Positions 13,601 to 25,600 of a stretch of DNA of 64,000 nucleotides are shown one piece after another. Positions within the stretch are counted from its first letter, which is position 1; the number at the start of each line of letters is the position of its first letter. The position numbers and the translations under genes were made by a program. The stretch spans positions 50,755,952-50,819,951 of the forward strand of contig CM075941.1 in NCBI GenBank assembly GCA_038030265.1, in the 5' to 3' direction. The notes under the pieces were generated by a model, which saw nothing but the letters and a program-made list of their open reading frames with translations, was not told the DNA's origin and made no database searches. Source of the stretch: Corythucha ciliata (lineage: Eukaryota > Arthropoda > Insecta > Hemiptera > Tingidae).

Positions 13601-16600
13601 AGATCGCGCTGGAAAAGACGTAATTTAGGCCTGTAAGACACCTGAGGAGTCGACTTTGTTTCGGGGCAAAAATCGATTTGTGGGCAGGGGGTGGGGGAAG
13701 AGGGTATTTTTATAAATTTAAATGTTTGAAATGTTGAAAATTGGAAAAAAAAAATGGCTATAACTCGAGTTTGAGGAGGAAATTCAAAAATCCGCACCGA
13801 GAGATATGCAATTTTGTTTTCAATTTTTAGCTATGGACTAGCGCGTTTTTTCCGGTTAGGCACGAAGTTGCCTTCAGAAGCAACAGATTATTGTCTTTTG
13901 CTGAATTTTAGCCCCGAGTCAGCGTTTTTACTAAATTTTAGTCGTGAACTGGTGGTGGTATTCTCTAATATAGCCGCGAATTAGCCGTTTTTTTTATTTG
14001 AATCCGCGAATGAACGTTTTTTCTAGACTTTATCCGCAAATTATCGGATTTTTTACCATTTTAGCTGCGACTTAACTATCTATTCTTTTCAATGAAGTCC
14101 GCGAAATAGGATTGTTCCAAGTTTAGCCGCTAATAAATAGCGCTTTTTGTCAATTTCATTAGCGAATTAGCTATTTTTCTCAATTTTTGGCGTGGATTAG
14201 CGCATGTCCCAATTTTAGCAGCTAATTAGCCATTCTTCTCAATTTCAGTTGTGAATTAGCATTTTTCGAAAATTAGCTGTGAATTAGTGGCTTATCACTT
14301 TTTATCCGCGAATGGGCGATTTTTTGCAATTTTAGTTGGGAATTTCTCATTTTTAGCACCGAAGTAGCGTGTTTTTTTTCTATTGATTAGCCTTAGCGGG
14401 TTCTCTTGCCTTTTAGCGCTTGCAGAAAAGCAAAAACTGGGTCACGTCTCAATCTTACCAACAGCAAATTAGCGTTTTTTCTTCATTTCAGGCATAAGGC
14501 GGCATCTATACACCGCGAATCAGCGATTTTTTCTCAATTTCGGTCTCGGAGAGTCAATTCGGTCACGGAGATACCGCGAGTGGAGGCTTTTGAACAGTTT
14601 TGTCCACGAACACTATCGATTTTTCACAACTTTTTGCTGCGTTGGTACTTTCCTGCAAGAATAGCATATTAGTACGCCTTCTCATCTTTACCCGCTTATG
14701 GACCTAAAAAAAACCTGGGGAGCAGACGAATTGTCCACAGTTTCACCGTTTTCAAGCCGCGGAGTATCAGCTTTTTTTTTTGGGTGCCGATAGCCATTTT
14801 GAAGACGCGCAGTATAGCCTCTGTAAGGCACAAATTATCTATTTAGCTGATCTTTGGACCGTGAATTTCTGGTACTATGCCATTTTTAGGACTTAAAATA
14901 GTCAGTTTTGCTATTTTTAGGGAGCGAATCGTCAGTTTAGACATTTTCAGGGCACGAGGTTCAGTTTGACCAGTTTTGATGCTGGATAATGGTCGATTTT
15001 GCATTTTCAGGACATGAATCATCCGTTTCGGACCTTCCAAAGCACGTTTCTCGCGGGCCGCTATAGTAGAGTTGGTATTACTAATTTTAGGACGTGAATA
15101 GCCAGTTTGGCCATTTTTACGGCGCAAAATGTCAGAATGGTCATTTCTAAGGCATGACTAGTCAGTGCGATATTTTCAGTGCTCGAATCATCAGTTTTAC
15201 CGGTCGAAATGGTCAATTTTGCTGTTTTTAGAGCGAGAAATTTCTATTTTTCCTAGCGCTAATGGTCAGTTTGGTCAATTTAAGGACAGGAATCGTCTGT
15301 TTAGGCATTTTCAAGGCGTGAATCGTCAGTTAAGCTATTTTTAGCGCGCGTAGTCTTGAAGCTTGACATTTATATAGGGCGTCAGTTAGGGCATTTTTGG
15401 CGTGCGACTGGTCGATTTTGCCATTTTCAGGGCGCGAATCGTCAGTTATACTTTGCCCAAACGTAGCAGCGTAGGCGGGTTCAATTAGTCCCTTCTAGCC
15501 AATTACGCACGCATCGTTATTTTGACCATTCTATGGCGCGCAAGTTGTCTATTTTGCAGCTTTCAAGACAGGAATAATCTGTTAAGGCATTTCCAGGCCG
15601 CCTAGAGTCATTTTGGCCATTTTAGAGCGAGAATCGCCAATTTGGCTGTTTTTAGGGCATGTGAAGGCATTTTGCCGGTTTTATAGAGTGGTAAATGCCA
15701 ATTTTTAGGGCGCTAATAGACATTTTAAATGCAAGAATCGTCAGTTTTGCCATTTGGGGGCGCGATCATAGTCAGTTTAGCAGTTTTTAGGAAGTGAATT
15801 ACGGTCGTGTCAAGTCATTTTTAGTCAGTCTAGCGAAGCACACAATCTCCCAAGCCCAAGCCCCTCGCTTGAGCAAATCGTGGATCCGCATCTGAGTACG
15901 AGTATGCCATTTTTAGGGCGTGAATAGCCAGTTTTTTTGTTTGTATTTTATTTTATTTTTTTATTTTAGGGCACGAATGTTAAATTTAGACATTGTGATG
16001 TCTCAGTTTGGCTATTTTTGACGCGCGAATGGTCGTTTTTGCCATTTTCAGGTCAGGAATAATCTGTTTAGGCCTTTTTAAGGGGCGATCCGTCAGTTTA
16101 TTGTTAACCCGACTCGATGTACCCTTGTTATGGGGCACATAGAATCGGTGTTGCCAATTTTGTGGCTTGAATGCCCAGTCTGGCCATTTTTAGAGCGCGT
16201 AGAGTCCAGTTTTGCCATTTATATAGGGCGTGAATAGTACGTCAAGTCAAGGCGCGAAAACCGTCAGTTTGGCCAATTTTGGCGCGCGGGTGGTTGATTT
16301 TGCCATTTTTGGAGCAGGAATCATTTGTTCAGGCAGTATCAGTGCACAAATTGCCAGTTGATCCAGTTTTATGACTCTTAAAAAAAAGTCAGCATGGACA
16401 ATTTTAAAGTGGGAATCACCAGCTTGGCTATTTTTAGCGCACTTATGTATAATCAGTTTGGCTTTTTTCAAGGCGGAATCAGTTTTTTGTCATTTTCAGG
16501 GCGCGTGAAGTCAGTTTGGCAATTTCTATGGCTCAAATAGTTAATTTTGCCATTTTGGGGCGCGAGTATAGTCAGTCTAGGATTCTGTATGGTGGGGATA

Positions 16601-19600
16601 GCTAATTTAGCTAATTTTAGGCAGCAAATGGCTGCCAAGTCATCTTTAGTAGAATTTCTTAAGCCCCTGTCTCTTGAACAAATCCTGAATCCATGCCTGG
16701 ACAGTGGAATAAATACCATTACGCCGTGGAACGTTACTTAGCGGGAATAAATTGCTAAAAAATGAACTTTTAGGGTCATGAAAATTACGTTTTTGTTGTT
16801 TCTTTGGTTTGTTTGTTTGTTTGTTTGTTTGTTTGTTTGATTTTTTAATTTTTACTTATTCATTTCATTTTATTTATTTATTTTTTATTTCTATTTCTTA
16901 ACTATGGTGGGCTGAAGTACTCTGGGAGGGGTTCTGACCCTCAAAACCCTCCCCATGGGCACGCCACTGATGTTTAGTGATCAAGCAGTAATCAAGCCAA
17001 TTTGGTGTGGGTACGATCAAATATGGGGGGGGGGGGGTATGTTCCGGAGAGAACCAATTTCACGAGAATGGGTCTTGAAGAAACCGATTTCGTGGTGTTT
17101 AATCGTTGAAAAAAAAAATCCTGAGGGTTTGGCTCTGTAGAAAAAAAAAAGTCATGAGCTTGGCTTACATGAAAAACACAAACTTTGAGGGTCCGGCTTT
17201 TCCAAAAACCACTTTCAGGGTTTAACTCCTGAAACCCCTTATTTCGAGGATTGACTCTGAGTAGAACCAACTTCACAGGTTTTGCGCTTCAATAAACCAA
17301 TCTCAGGGGCTTTAGTCGTTCAAAAAACCAATCTTAAGGGTTAGCATCTTCAATCAAAAGAATTCGCGGAACTTGGCATACTCAAAATACCAATTTTGCG
17401 GGTTATTTGGCTCAATAAAAAACAATTTTACGGATTCGGCTCTCCAAAAAAACGATTTTTCCTCCTTTGGTTAATCAAAAGACCTCAATTCCGTGAGGTT
17501 GGCTCTGTCAAATTCTTCCAGCGTTCCACACTTGGCGTGTGGAAGGACGGAGCGTGTTTGCGTGGAACACTGACCGGTTGTGGGATGCAATCCGCAGCAC
17601 CTGGCACGCTCTGTCCAGTTCTTAGACTGTTTTGCCTCCAAAGAGAACCATGGCATCGTCATGGCTCAGCTTTCGGTCAATTTTATTATAGTTTTTACGC
17701 CTCCTCCCACTAACTGGCAGCTCTTGGAGGTGCCCTGGTCTGCAATGGACCATTTTGTGCGGTTTTGGTGCCTCGTGGTACAGGGGCGTAGCCAGCCCAT
17801 GATCAAGGGGCGGGCATCCAGCCAGGCACACGGATTCAGAGTTGGGGGGGGGGGGCGCACGTCTTGAGAAACAAATCTGCTCATTGTTCGCGGTTGGAAT
17901 TGAGAAAACACGCCAATTTGCGGTTTCGCGATCCAAAGTCCGGGCCGAAATTAAGAAAATGCGCTAACTCACGGTTTACAGTGCTCTTTTCACGGCTAAA
18001 ATTGACAAAATAAATTGCGCGTTCAATGTAGAATTGAGAAAAATTGCTCATTTGCGGCTAAAATTGAGGAAAAATGCCAATTTACGGATAAAATTGAGAA
18101 ATGGAGCTCATTCACGTAGGTAAAATTGAGAGAAGGCACCAGTTCGTGGTTTCTCAAACCAACATCTCGGTGAACATTGCAAAAAAGTGATAATTGACTG
18201 TTTTTATACATTTATATAGCAAGTTTGCGGGTACAATCGAGAAAGAGGGCGACTTAGCGCACACATTTTGGAAAAAGTTCTTATTTTCGGCTAAAATTAA
18301 GGCACCTTGAGGAAAACACCTATTTTAAGGTTCGCGATGCAACGTCCGGATCAAAATTAATGAAATTCGTTAGTATGAGTATTATGTGGACCTTTTCACT
18401 GCTGAAATTTGAAGGGGGAATTGCTCAAGGCAGAATTGAGATTAAACCACGAATTTGCGGCTAAAATTGAGGGAAAATGAATTGGCAAAATTGTCACAGT
18501 TTTTTGTTGATTATAGTGTAATTGTCGTGGCTAAAATTGCGAAATAGCGTTCATTCACTGGTTACATTGAGGAAAAACTGTTCTTTTGCGGCTGAAATTG
18601 ACAGAACGCACCTATTCGCGATTTAAAGGCGATGCCCTGTGCTGGCCGTAATTAGAATAGTAAATCAAAAATGCGTTATTTCACGGTTTTTTGAGACTTT
18701 TTTTACGGTTGAAATGAAGCAAATAGGCTATAGTTCGAGGTAGAATTGAGAAAAAGCACTCAGTTTCACCTAAAATTAAAGAAAAACGTCAATTCGACGC
18801 TACAAATAGTGTTCATTCACGAGTTAATTGGGGGGGGGGGGATTCTGTGCAACTCCTCTTGAGGAAAAACTGGATCCACCACGCCTGTGGGCAGATTCAC
18901 TGGCGAAAATAACAGATGAACCATTGCCTTTTTGCAGGCTTCTAACAGGATCTGGAGGTTAGAATCGCGTCAATTCACAGTCATCAGAGACTAAATTTGC
19001 ACAGAAACAGCCACTATCCGTCAAAAAATAAATATCTACTGGAAACCTGTCGTTTTTAGCCTTCTATTTCGGATTTTATGTCGAAAAATTGAAACTTCTC
19101 CCCTCCACACACCGGAAAGTGATACTTTTGGAACTAAACTTTAAATTTTAGACCTGAGACGGTAAACAGAGCTGGCAGTTTCTCACCCACCGTAAAGTCT
19201 GTATGGCACAGCGGGCTAAACACGATTTGAGCTAACCCAAACACACGAACCTTGCGAAAATGGGATTTTAGTGCGAAAAATCAGCAAAATCGGTTTCCAA
19301 GTTATGCCGACACTCGAAATCGGTTTGTCAGCAACAAACATCCGCGAATTTTTGATTTTTGGTGAAACCGATGTGCGAAAATGTGTTGTTTTTTAGTGAG
19401 AAAAATCCACAAAAATGGGTTTTATGGAGCGAAATATAATAAATTTGTGTTCCTGTTGGCCAGATGAGGGAAATATTTTTGGAATTTTTATTTTTGGAAA
19501 ATATTTTTGGGGCTGCCCCACGAAATTTGCGTTTTTGATTCTAGGGGAGGGCAACTATGCCCACCCCTGCCCCCCGCTGGCTACGCCCATATCGTGGTAG

Positions 19601-22600
19601 ACCTGAAGCCACCATTTTTTTCACGGAACACCTGACAACTATGGGCACTGGGTAGTTGTATAGATGTGGAGTGTTTTGTACCGGTGGATGCGCAAAAGCA
19701 CTCTATTTTTATCCCAACTGTGCTCGGTTCTTTAACATAATCACGTTAAAAATAAATAAAAGCTTCAGCCGACTGATGCCCCATTTCAAGTGATGCCTGG
19801 GGGTGGGCCGTCCCACCGCCATTGGTCACATCAACAAGAATCCACACTGTAATGTATGCATGACCTTGACATAGTTTCTAGGACATAGTTTTGTCAGCGG
19901 ACCTCCCTCTCTCGTGTTTTAGCGCTTTCAATACAATCAATATTGCTCAGTGATTACCATAAAACAGATTGTATATGATAGTTAGCTGCCCGGAACTCTC
20001 GTTATAGGGAAATTTATGTCATTTTGAGACAATTCATTCAACTTTGATCGGCTGTGTATCGGTTGATTTTGTGTGTGTGTGTTGGGGGCGCCGGGCTTTG
20101 AACCCGGCAGGCGCCTAAGCCTCCATTGGGCTTCTACGCCATAACCTAGATATAACTGTGCACTTCACACCCGTACTACGCGGGCGTTAACGGTCGGTGC
20201 GCGGTTTGTTGAACGCACTCCGCCGGGAACGCCCACACGAAGCCGAGTGTGCCGTGTCACAGCTCGCCGCAGCCTTATAGTGTAATGGGCAACGGCTGGA
20301 TTCGAACCCAGGCCCGCTGAGTTGCGAAGCGAGCATTGTGTCCATTACACCATCGAGGCGCGCTCGGTTGATATTGGGTTTGAGCAAAAATAACGTATCT
20401 TAACAAAATCGTAGGAAATTTAACGCACTAAAACTTTAAAAATGAACATGTTGGTCGGAAACCGCTTAGTTCAGACGTTATGAGTGAAAACCCTAAAAAA
20501 GTCGTAAAATTATTAGGTTTTTCGGCCCTCCCCAAGTGAGCACAGGGTTCTCGAGTTTGAAAACTTGACAGAGTCATCCCACAGCATCCCCAAACAACCT
20601 GTAAAAGTTTCAATAACTTCGGATTTTTTTTTCCAGTGGACCCTTCTTTTTTTGCTTTGTCTACTGGACTACTGGATGCAGCACTAACTTTCAGACTTGA
20701 ATGTTTGAGCATCAACGGGTTTTCATCTTTGTAGTTGTTGTTGTTGTTGTTGTTTCATCTTTGTGGGTGGTTGTGGCGGTGGTGGGTCTTGGGAAAACTG
20801 AAACTGACATTACCATAACGCATTAAACGGAAATTTTCCCTTCGGGAACTCATAAAACGGTCTGGAAACTAAAATATGCTCTCTCTCTCTCTCACGCTCT
20901 TTCTCGCTCTCTCACCCCTATCTTGTAAGACGACTGTACACGCTGAAAGATAGTGGTGGCCTACACTAAGTCCGACGGCACTTGGGGGGCTCAAGAATCT
21001 GAACAGCTCAGCAATTATTGACTCGCCCGAATATTGTCAGTTAAGTCTATTCGTGGGGGGGGGGGGGTATGACCCTTCTTGAATCTACACGTGTAAAGTA
21101 GAGGCCATGTATTTTAATAAATTCAATAATTTTTTTTTATGTATTTGGCCCACCCCTCTGCCCTTGTGATGACTCAATCTCTTCACGGCGACTAATTAAT
21201 CACACTGTTCTGACTATTTTCTAAAGCGGCACGTTTTTCAATACACCTCGCCATTACTACGTCTCAGATGCTTTTATTGTCTCAGTCATTAAGGAACCAT
21301 TGTTGAAATGCGAACCTATTAGAAGAACAAAAATTGGTTACTGGAGATACTACCGTGAGAGGGCAATTTCATTTAGATTTTGTGTTGTCTTACCTCAAGA
21401 AAAAAAAAAAATCATTTTTTTAAGCTAACGACACTGATGTTTACGTTGAAGAGAGGGACGAAGGAATGACCGGTTTCAAAGTGTTCAAGGAATTCACTTT
21501 CAAAGCCGGCCGACGATTCATCGAGTATCACTTCACGGAAAAAGGTGACAAGCACTTGTATGGGCTCAACAATGAATACGTTAGTCGTGGTAGGGTACGT
21601 TGTTTTGTTTTTAAATCGAGTTTTATTGCCTGGAATACAGTGGAGGCAGTTGCCGGACTTGAGGTCTTCAAACATTGCTGGAATTGGGGTGTGAGTGTGG
21701 GGGGGGGGAAGGTTCTTCTTGATTTATTAATGATGGCGTGAACAACTGTCACCACTGTTCCTACTGCTTATTAAGGTGCGTTTACACCAAAGTGTCCCCG
21801 CGACACTTATTGCTTGAAATTTAGTGTCAGACACAATTTCCTTGGTGTAAACACAAACTTCCAGCAATTTTTATCAGAATTTGTAAAATCAATAAATTTA
21901 TGTCTGACACTTTATTATTTTTATTATATGTCGAAACATAAGTGTCGCGGGACACTTCAGTGTAGACACACCTTTAGAGACAACTCTGTTTTTGCGTCGT
22001 AGACGTAGGAGTCTACGTTGTCAGTCTTCCCTCATCGAGGTGCGTCATCCACGAACTGGTTTCGGCTTCTCGCCATCTTCAGCGTTAAATTTCACAACTG
22101 AAACTGAAACAGGCGTGCAGCCGAAACTTGATCCGTTGAACACGCACGCAGACTGTAAAGAATTTGACTCCTTTCAATCTCAAAACAAACTTTCAAAAAT
22201 ATTTTTATTATTTTTTTAAACACACATGCTCTACATCCTTCCTTCTCTAAGGAGCTCATTGGAAGTAAATAGGAGGTTTAACTATTCTTCCAAACCTCGT
22301 TTTATACCCCCCTTGTTTCGGTATTGAACCAGGCGACGAATATGGAGTTCTCGGATAGGCGACGTCTGGAATTGTATTATGGACTTCAGGCGATTAACGG
22401 TTACTTCCCGTGCAGGAGACGGCTGCGGCTGGAACAGGATTGCGAACTTCTTCGCTGCCTTGATTCTCGTCCGTATGAGTCATCGATATGGATGAATCGG
22501 GTAGCGGTGCACTGGCCGGAACAAGAAACTTCCTATTGCGCCGGATGTTCTTGAAACCGCAGTCTACGACGTAATCTCGCCCAGTTTGGCCGAAGTCTAT

Positions 22601-25600
22601 CACGGTCCCATATTTTTTTTGATCAGTAACCCAAACACGTTCCCCTCTGTTTAGACATCTTAACGGGCGGGCTCGATGTCTCCTGTCGAAATTGATTTTC
22701 GTCTTGCTCTTGCTATCAGCTTGAAATCTCCTGTATGTGTCAATATCAGGCCAGCAGGGGCGTAGTTTTTCTAGGGTGATAGGTACGCTGGTCCGAATTC
22801 TTCTGCCGTACAATAATTCAGCTGGACTATATCCAGAATCAAGCGGAGAGCTCCTGTACGCTAATAGACCTTCATACGGATCAGCTCATACAGATCATCA
22901 GATCATACAGTTATCACAGCTCGCTCGACTTGACCATTTGACTGAGGGTAATTTGGACTGGAAGTTACTAATTTAAAATTGAAGGCTTTTGAAAATTTTT
23001 TGAATTCAACGCTAACAAACTGTGGGCCATTGTCAGTCCTCAGGGTGAAAGGGACTCCATGTCGTGAGAATATACCTTTCAAGGCGAATATGACACCTCC
23101 TGAGACCGTTGAATTCAATTGAACCAGTTCTATAAATTTTGAAAAATAATCCTGAACCACAATGTAATTTTTTCCTTCCCAGAATAATAAGTCAGCTCCA
23201 ACAGTTTGCCATGGGCCAGCCGGGACCTCCGATGGAATGAGTGGTTCTGATGAGTCCGGTGAATTTTCAAGACAGGTTGAACAACTACCTATCACTCGTT
23301 TGATGTCTGTGGTGATCCCTGGCCACCAAACACAGTCCCGAGCCCTCGATATACACTTGTTGATCCCGAAATGTCCCTGATGGGGGGAATCCAAAATTTC
23401 TTTCCGCATTGCATTAGGAACGAAATACCGCTGGCCGTGAAATATAACACCGTGGTGCACTACTAGGTTGCCTCTTTCACGATAGAAATCAGTGTGAATG
23501 AAGTTGTCCCAGTTTCCCGTTTGCACTGCATTTTTTAAGTTTATAGTAAGCCTGTCTTCATTCTGGCACGCTTTCAGAAGTGCTACTCTCGAGTCAGCCA
23601 CCGGGATTGACGAAATAATTGTGTTGACGTGTGTCTCTATATCATCGAGCACATCTCTCCTAGTCTTGTCATCGTTCGTCGGAAATCTCGAAAGAACATC
23701 TGGTAAAATAAAGTCTTTTCCTTTTACGTGTTTGATGTCGAAATCGAAATTCAAAAGACGCATTCGAAATCTTTGAAGGCGGGCTGACAAAGCACTGATT
23801 GGCTTGCGGCCCAACAACTCGACTAAGGGCTTATGGTCAGTTAAAAGCGTAAACCTTTTCCCTGTTATTAATTGGGAGAAACGTTCGCATGCCCACGTAA
23901 GAGCCAATGCTTCCTTTTCTATTTGAGCGTAGCGGGTCTCAACTTCGCTCAGTGTGCGAGAAGCATATTGTACAGAGTGCCACTTATTGTTAACGAACTG
24001 TTCGAGCACAGCTCCTAGACCAAAACATGATGCATCTGCACGTATTCTAGTTTCTCTTTTCCAGTCGAACGAGAATAAACTAGCCGGTGACAAAATTAAT
24101 TTCTTAACGCTCTCGAACGTTCTGTCATGATTGGTAGACCACTGCCACTCATTTTTGGAACTAAGTAATTCGTGTAGAGGCTTGGACAGTTCAGAAAGTC
24201 GAGGGAGAAATTTCATGAGGTAGTTTAACATGCCCAGTAAGCATCTCAAGTCCTTCCGACTTTGAGGTTTAGGCATCTCGAGGATAGATTTGAGCTTGTC
24301 ATCCATGGGAAATATTTTCCCATCTTCTAAAATGTGTCCTAAAAACGTAACTTTTCGCACATTGAATTCGCACTTGTCTTGATTCAAAGTCATGTTTACA
24401 TCCCTAAGCCTTTCAAGAACATGACCAAGTCTTTTATCATGCTCATCTTGGGTGCTTCCGAAAACTAAAAAATCGTCCATTTGGTTGACAACCCCTTCGA
24501 GACCTTCTATTATTTCTGCCATTCGTTTTTGGTAGTGTTCTGGGGCGCTGCAAATGCCAAAAGGAAGACGACGGTAGAAAAATCGGCCGTAAGGCGTTAT
24601 AAACGTCGTCAGCAAAGCACTTTCTTCCTCTAGAGGCATTTGCCAAAACCCAAACCTTGCTTGGCAAGAGTTTCGTCTACTGACGGCAGGATTGTCCTTT
24701 CTCTCAACACGTGCTTGTTCAGTTCAGTATAATCAGTGCACAACCTGATCTTGTTATTTTTCTTGAGCACTACCACGATCGGGGCACACCACTCTGTAGG
24801 TTCGCTTATGGGAGATATCACGCCTAGCTGGACCATGCTATCCAGCTCTACCTTCAGTTTTTCCCTCAAAGGTATCGGAATCCTTCTGGGACAGGAAACG
24901 GAAAATGGTTCCGCATCGGATCTGAGCTTTATTTTGTAAGGTGCCCCTTCAAGTTTACCCAAACCTTTGAACACTTGAGGAAATTTTGTGAGGAGAGGTT
25001 CAGAGAAGATTTCCCGAACTTCATTCTTTATGAGATCGAAGAATGCTATTGCTCCTCGTCCTAATAAAGGGTCTTTTTGGTTACGGATGATGTACACAGT
25101 TTCCTTCAAGGTCAGACCGTTCCTCCGTAACTGTACTAGCACCTTTCCTTTCAAATTCAAAGTGATATTCCCAGGTCCTTTCAGTACAACATTAGTGGGC
25201 AAAATCGTTAATCCCAGCGATTTTGCAAGTGCGGCTCATGACGCTAACATCCGCCCCAGTGTCTATTTTAAATCGAATTTTTCTGCCCATTAATTCTAAA
25301 GTAACATAAAAAGCTTTCGTACCAACTTCGCCAGGCGACTGGGATTCATAAACTCGAACATACTGAAGCTCGGGGTCGCTTGCATCTTCCCCAGGTTTGC
25401 TTTGCTCAACTTCTTCAACACAGTTCTTACTGAGACAAGCATATTTCGCGTGGCCTATCTTCCCACACTTGTGATAAGTCAAATGCTTGGCGTAACAGTC
25501 ATTACTGGCATGGTTACGACGACCACACCTGGAACATTTCTTTACCTGTCCAGTTTTGTTTGATTGTTCGACTGAGCTTCTGGTTTCTTCGATTGAAGCA

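Noticed and set aside
9637..16969. A single 7.3-kb hAT element from cagtggcgg (9637) to cgccactg (16969)
   Set aside because: The flanking 8-mers differ (gtcccaga versus atgtttag), and a second element end occurs at ~11217; more likely two or more elements.
20283..20364. Functional tRNA gene
   Set aside because: A and B boxes are good, but the acceptor and anticodon stems do not pair, and a SINE body and (AC)n tail follow.
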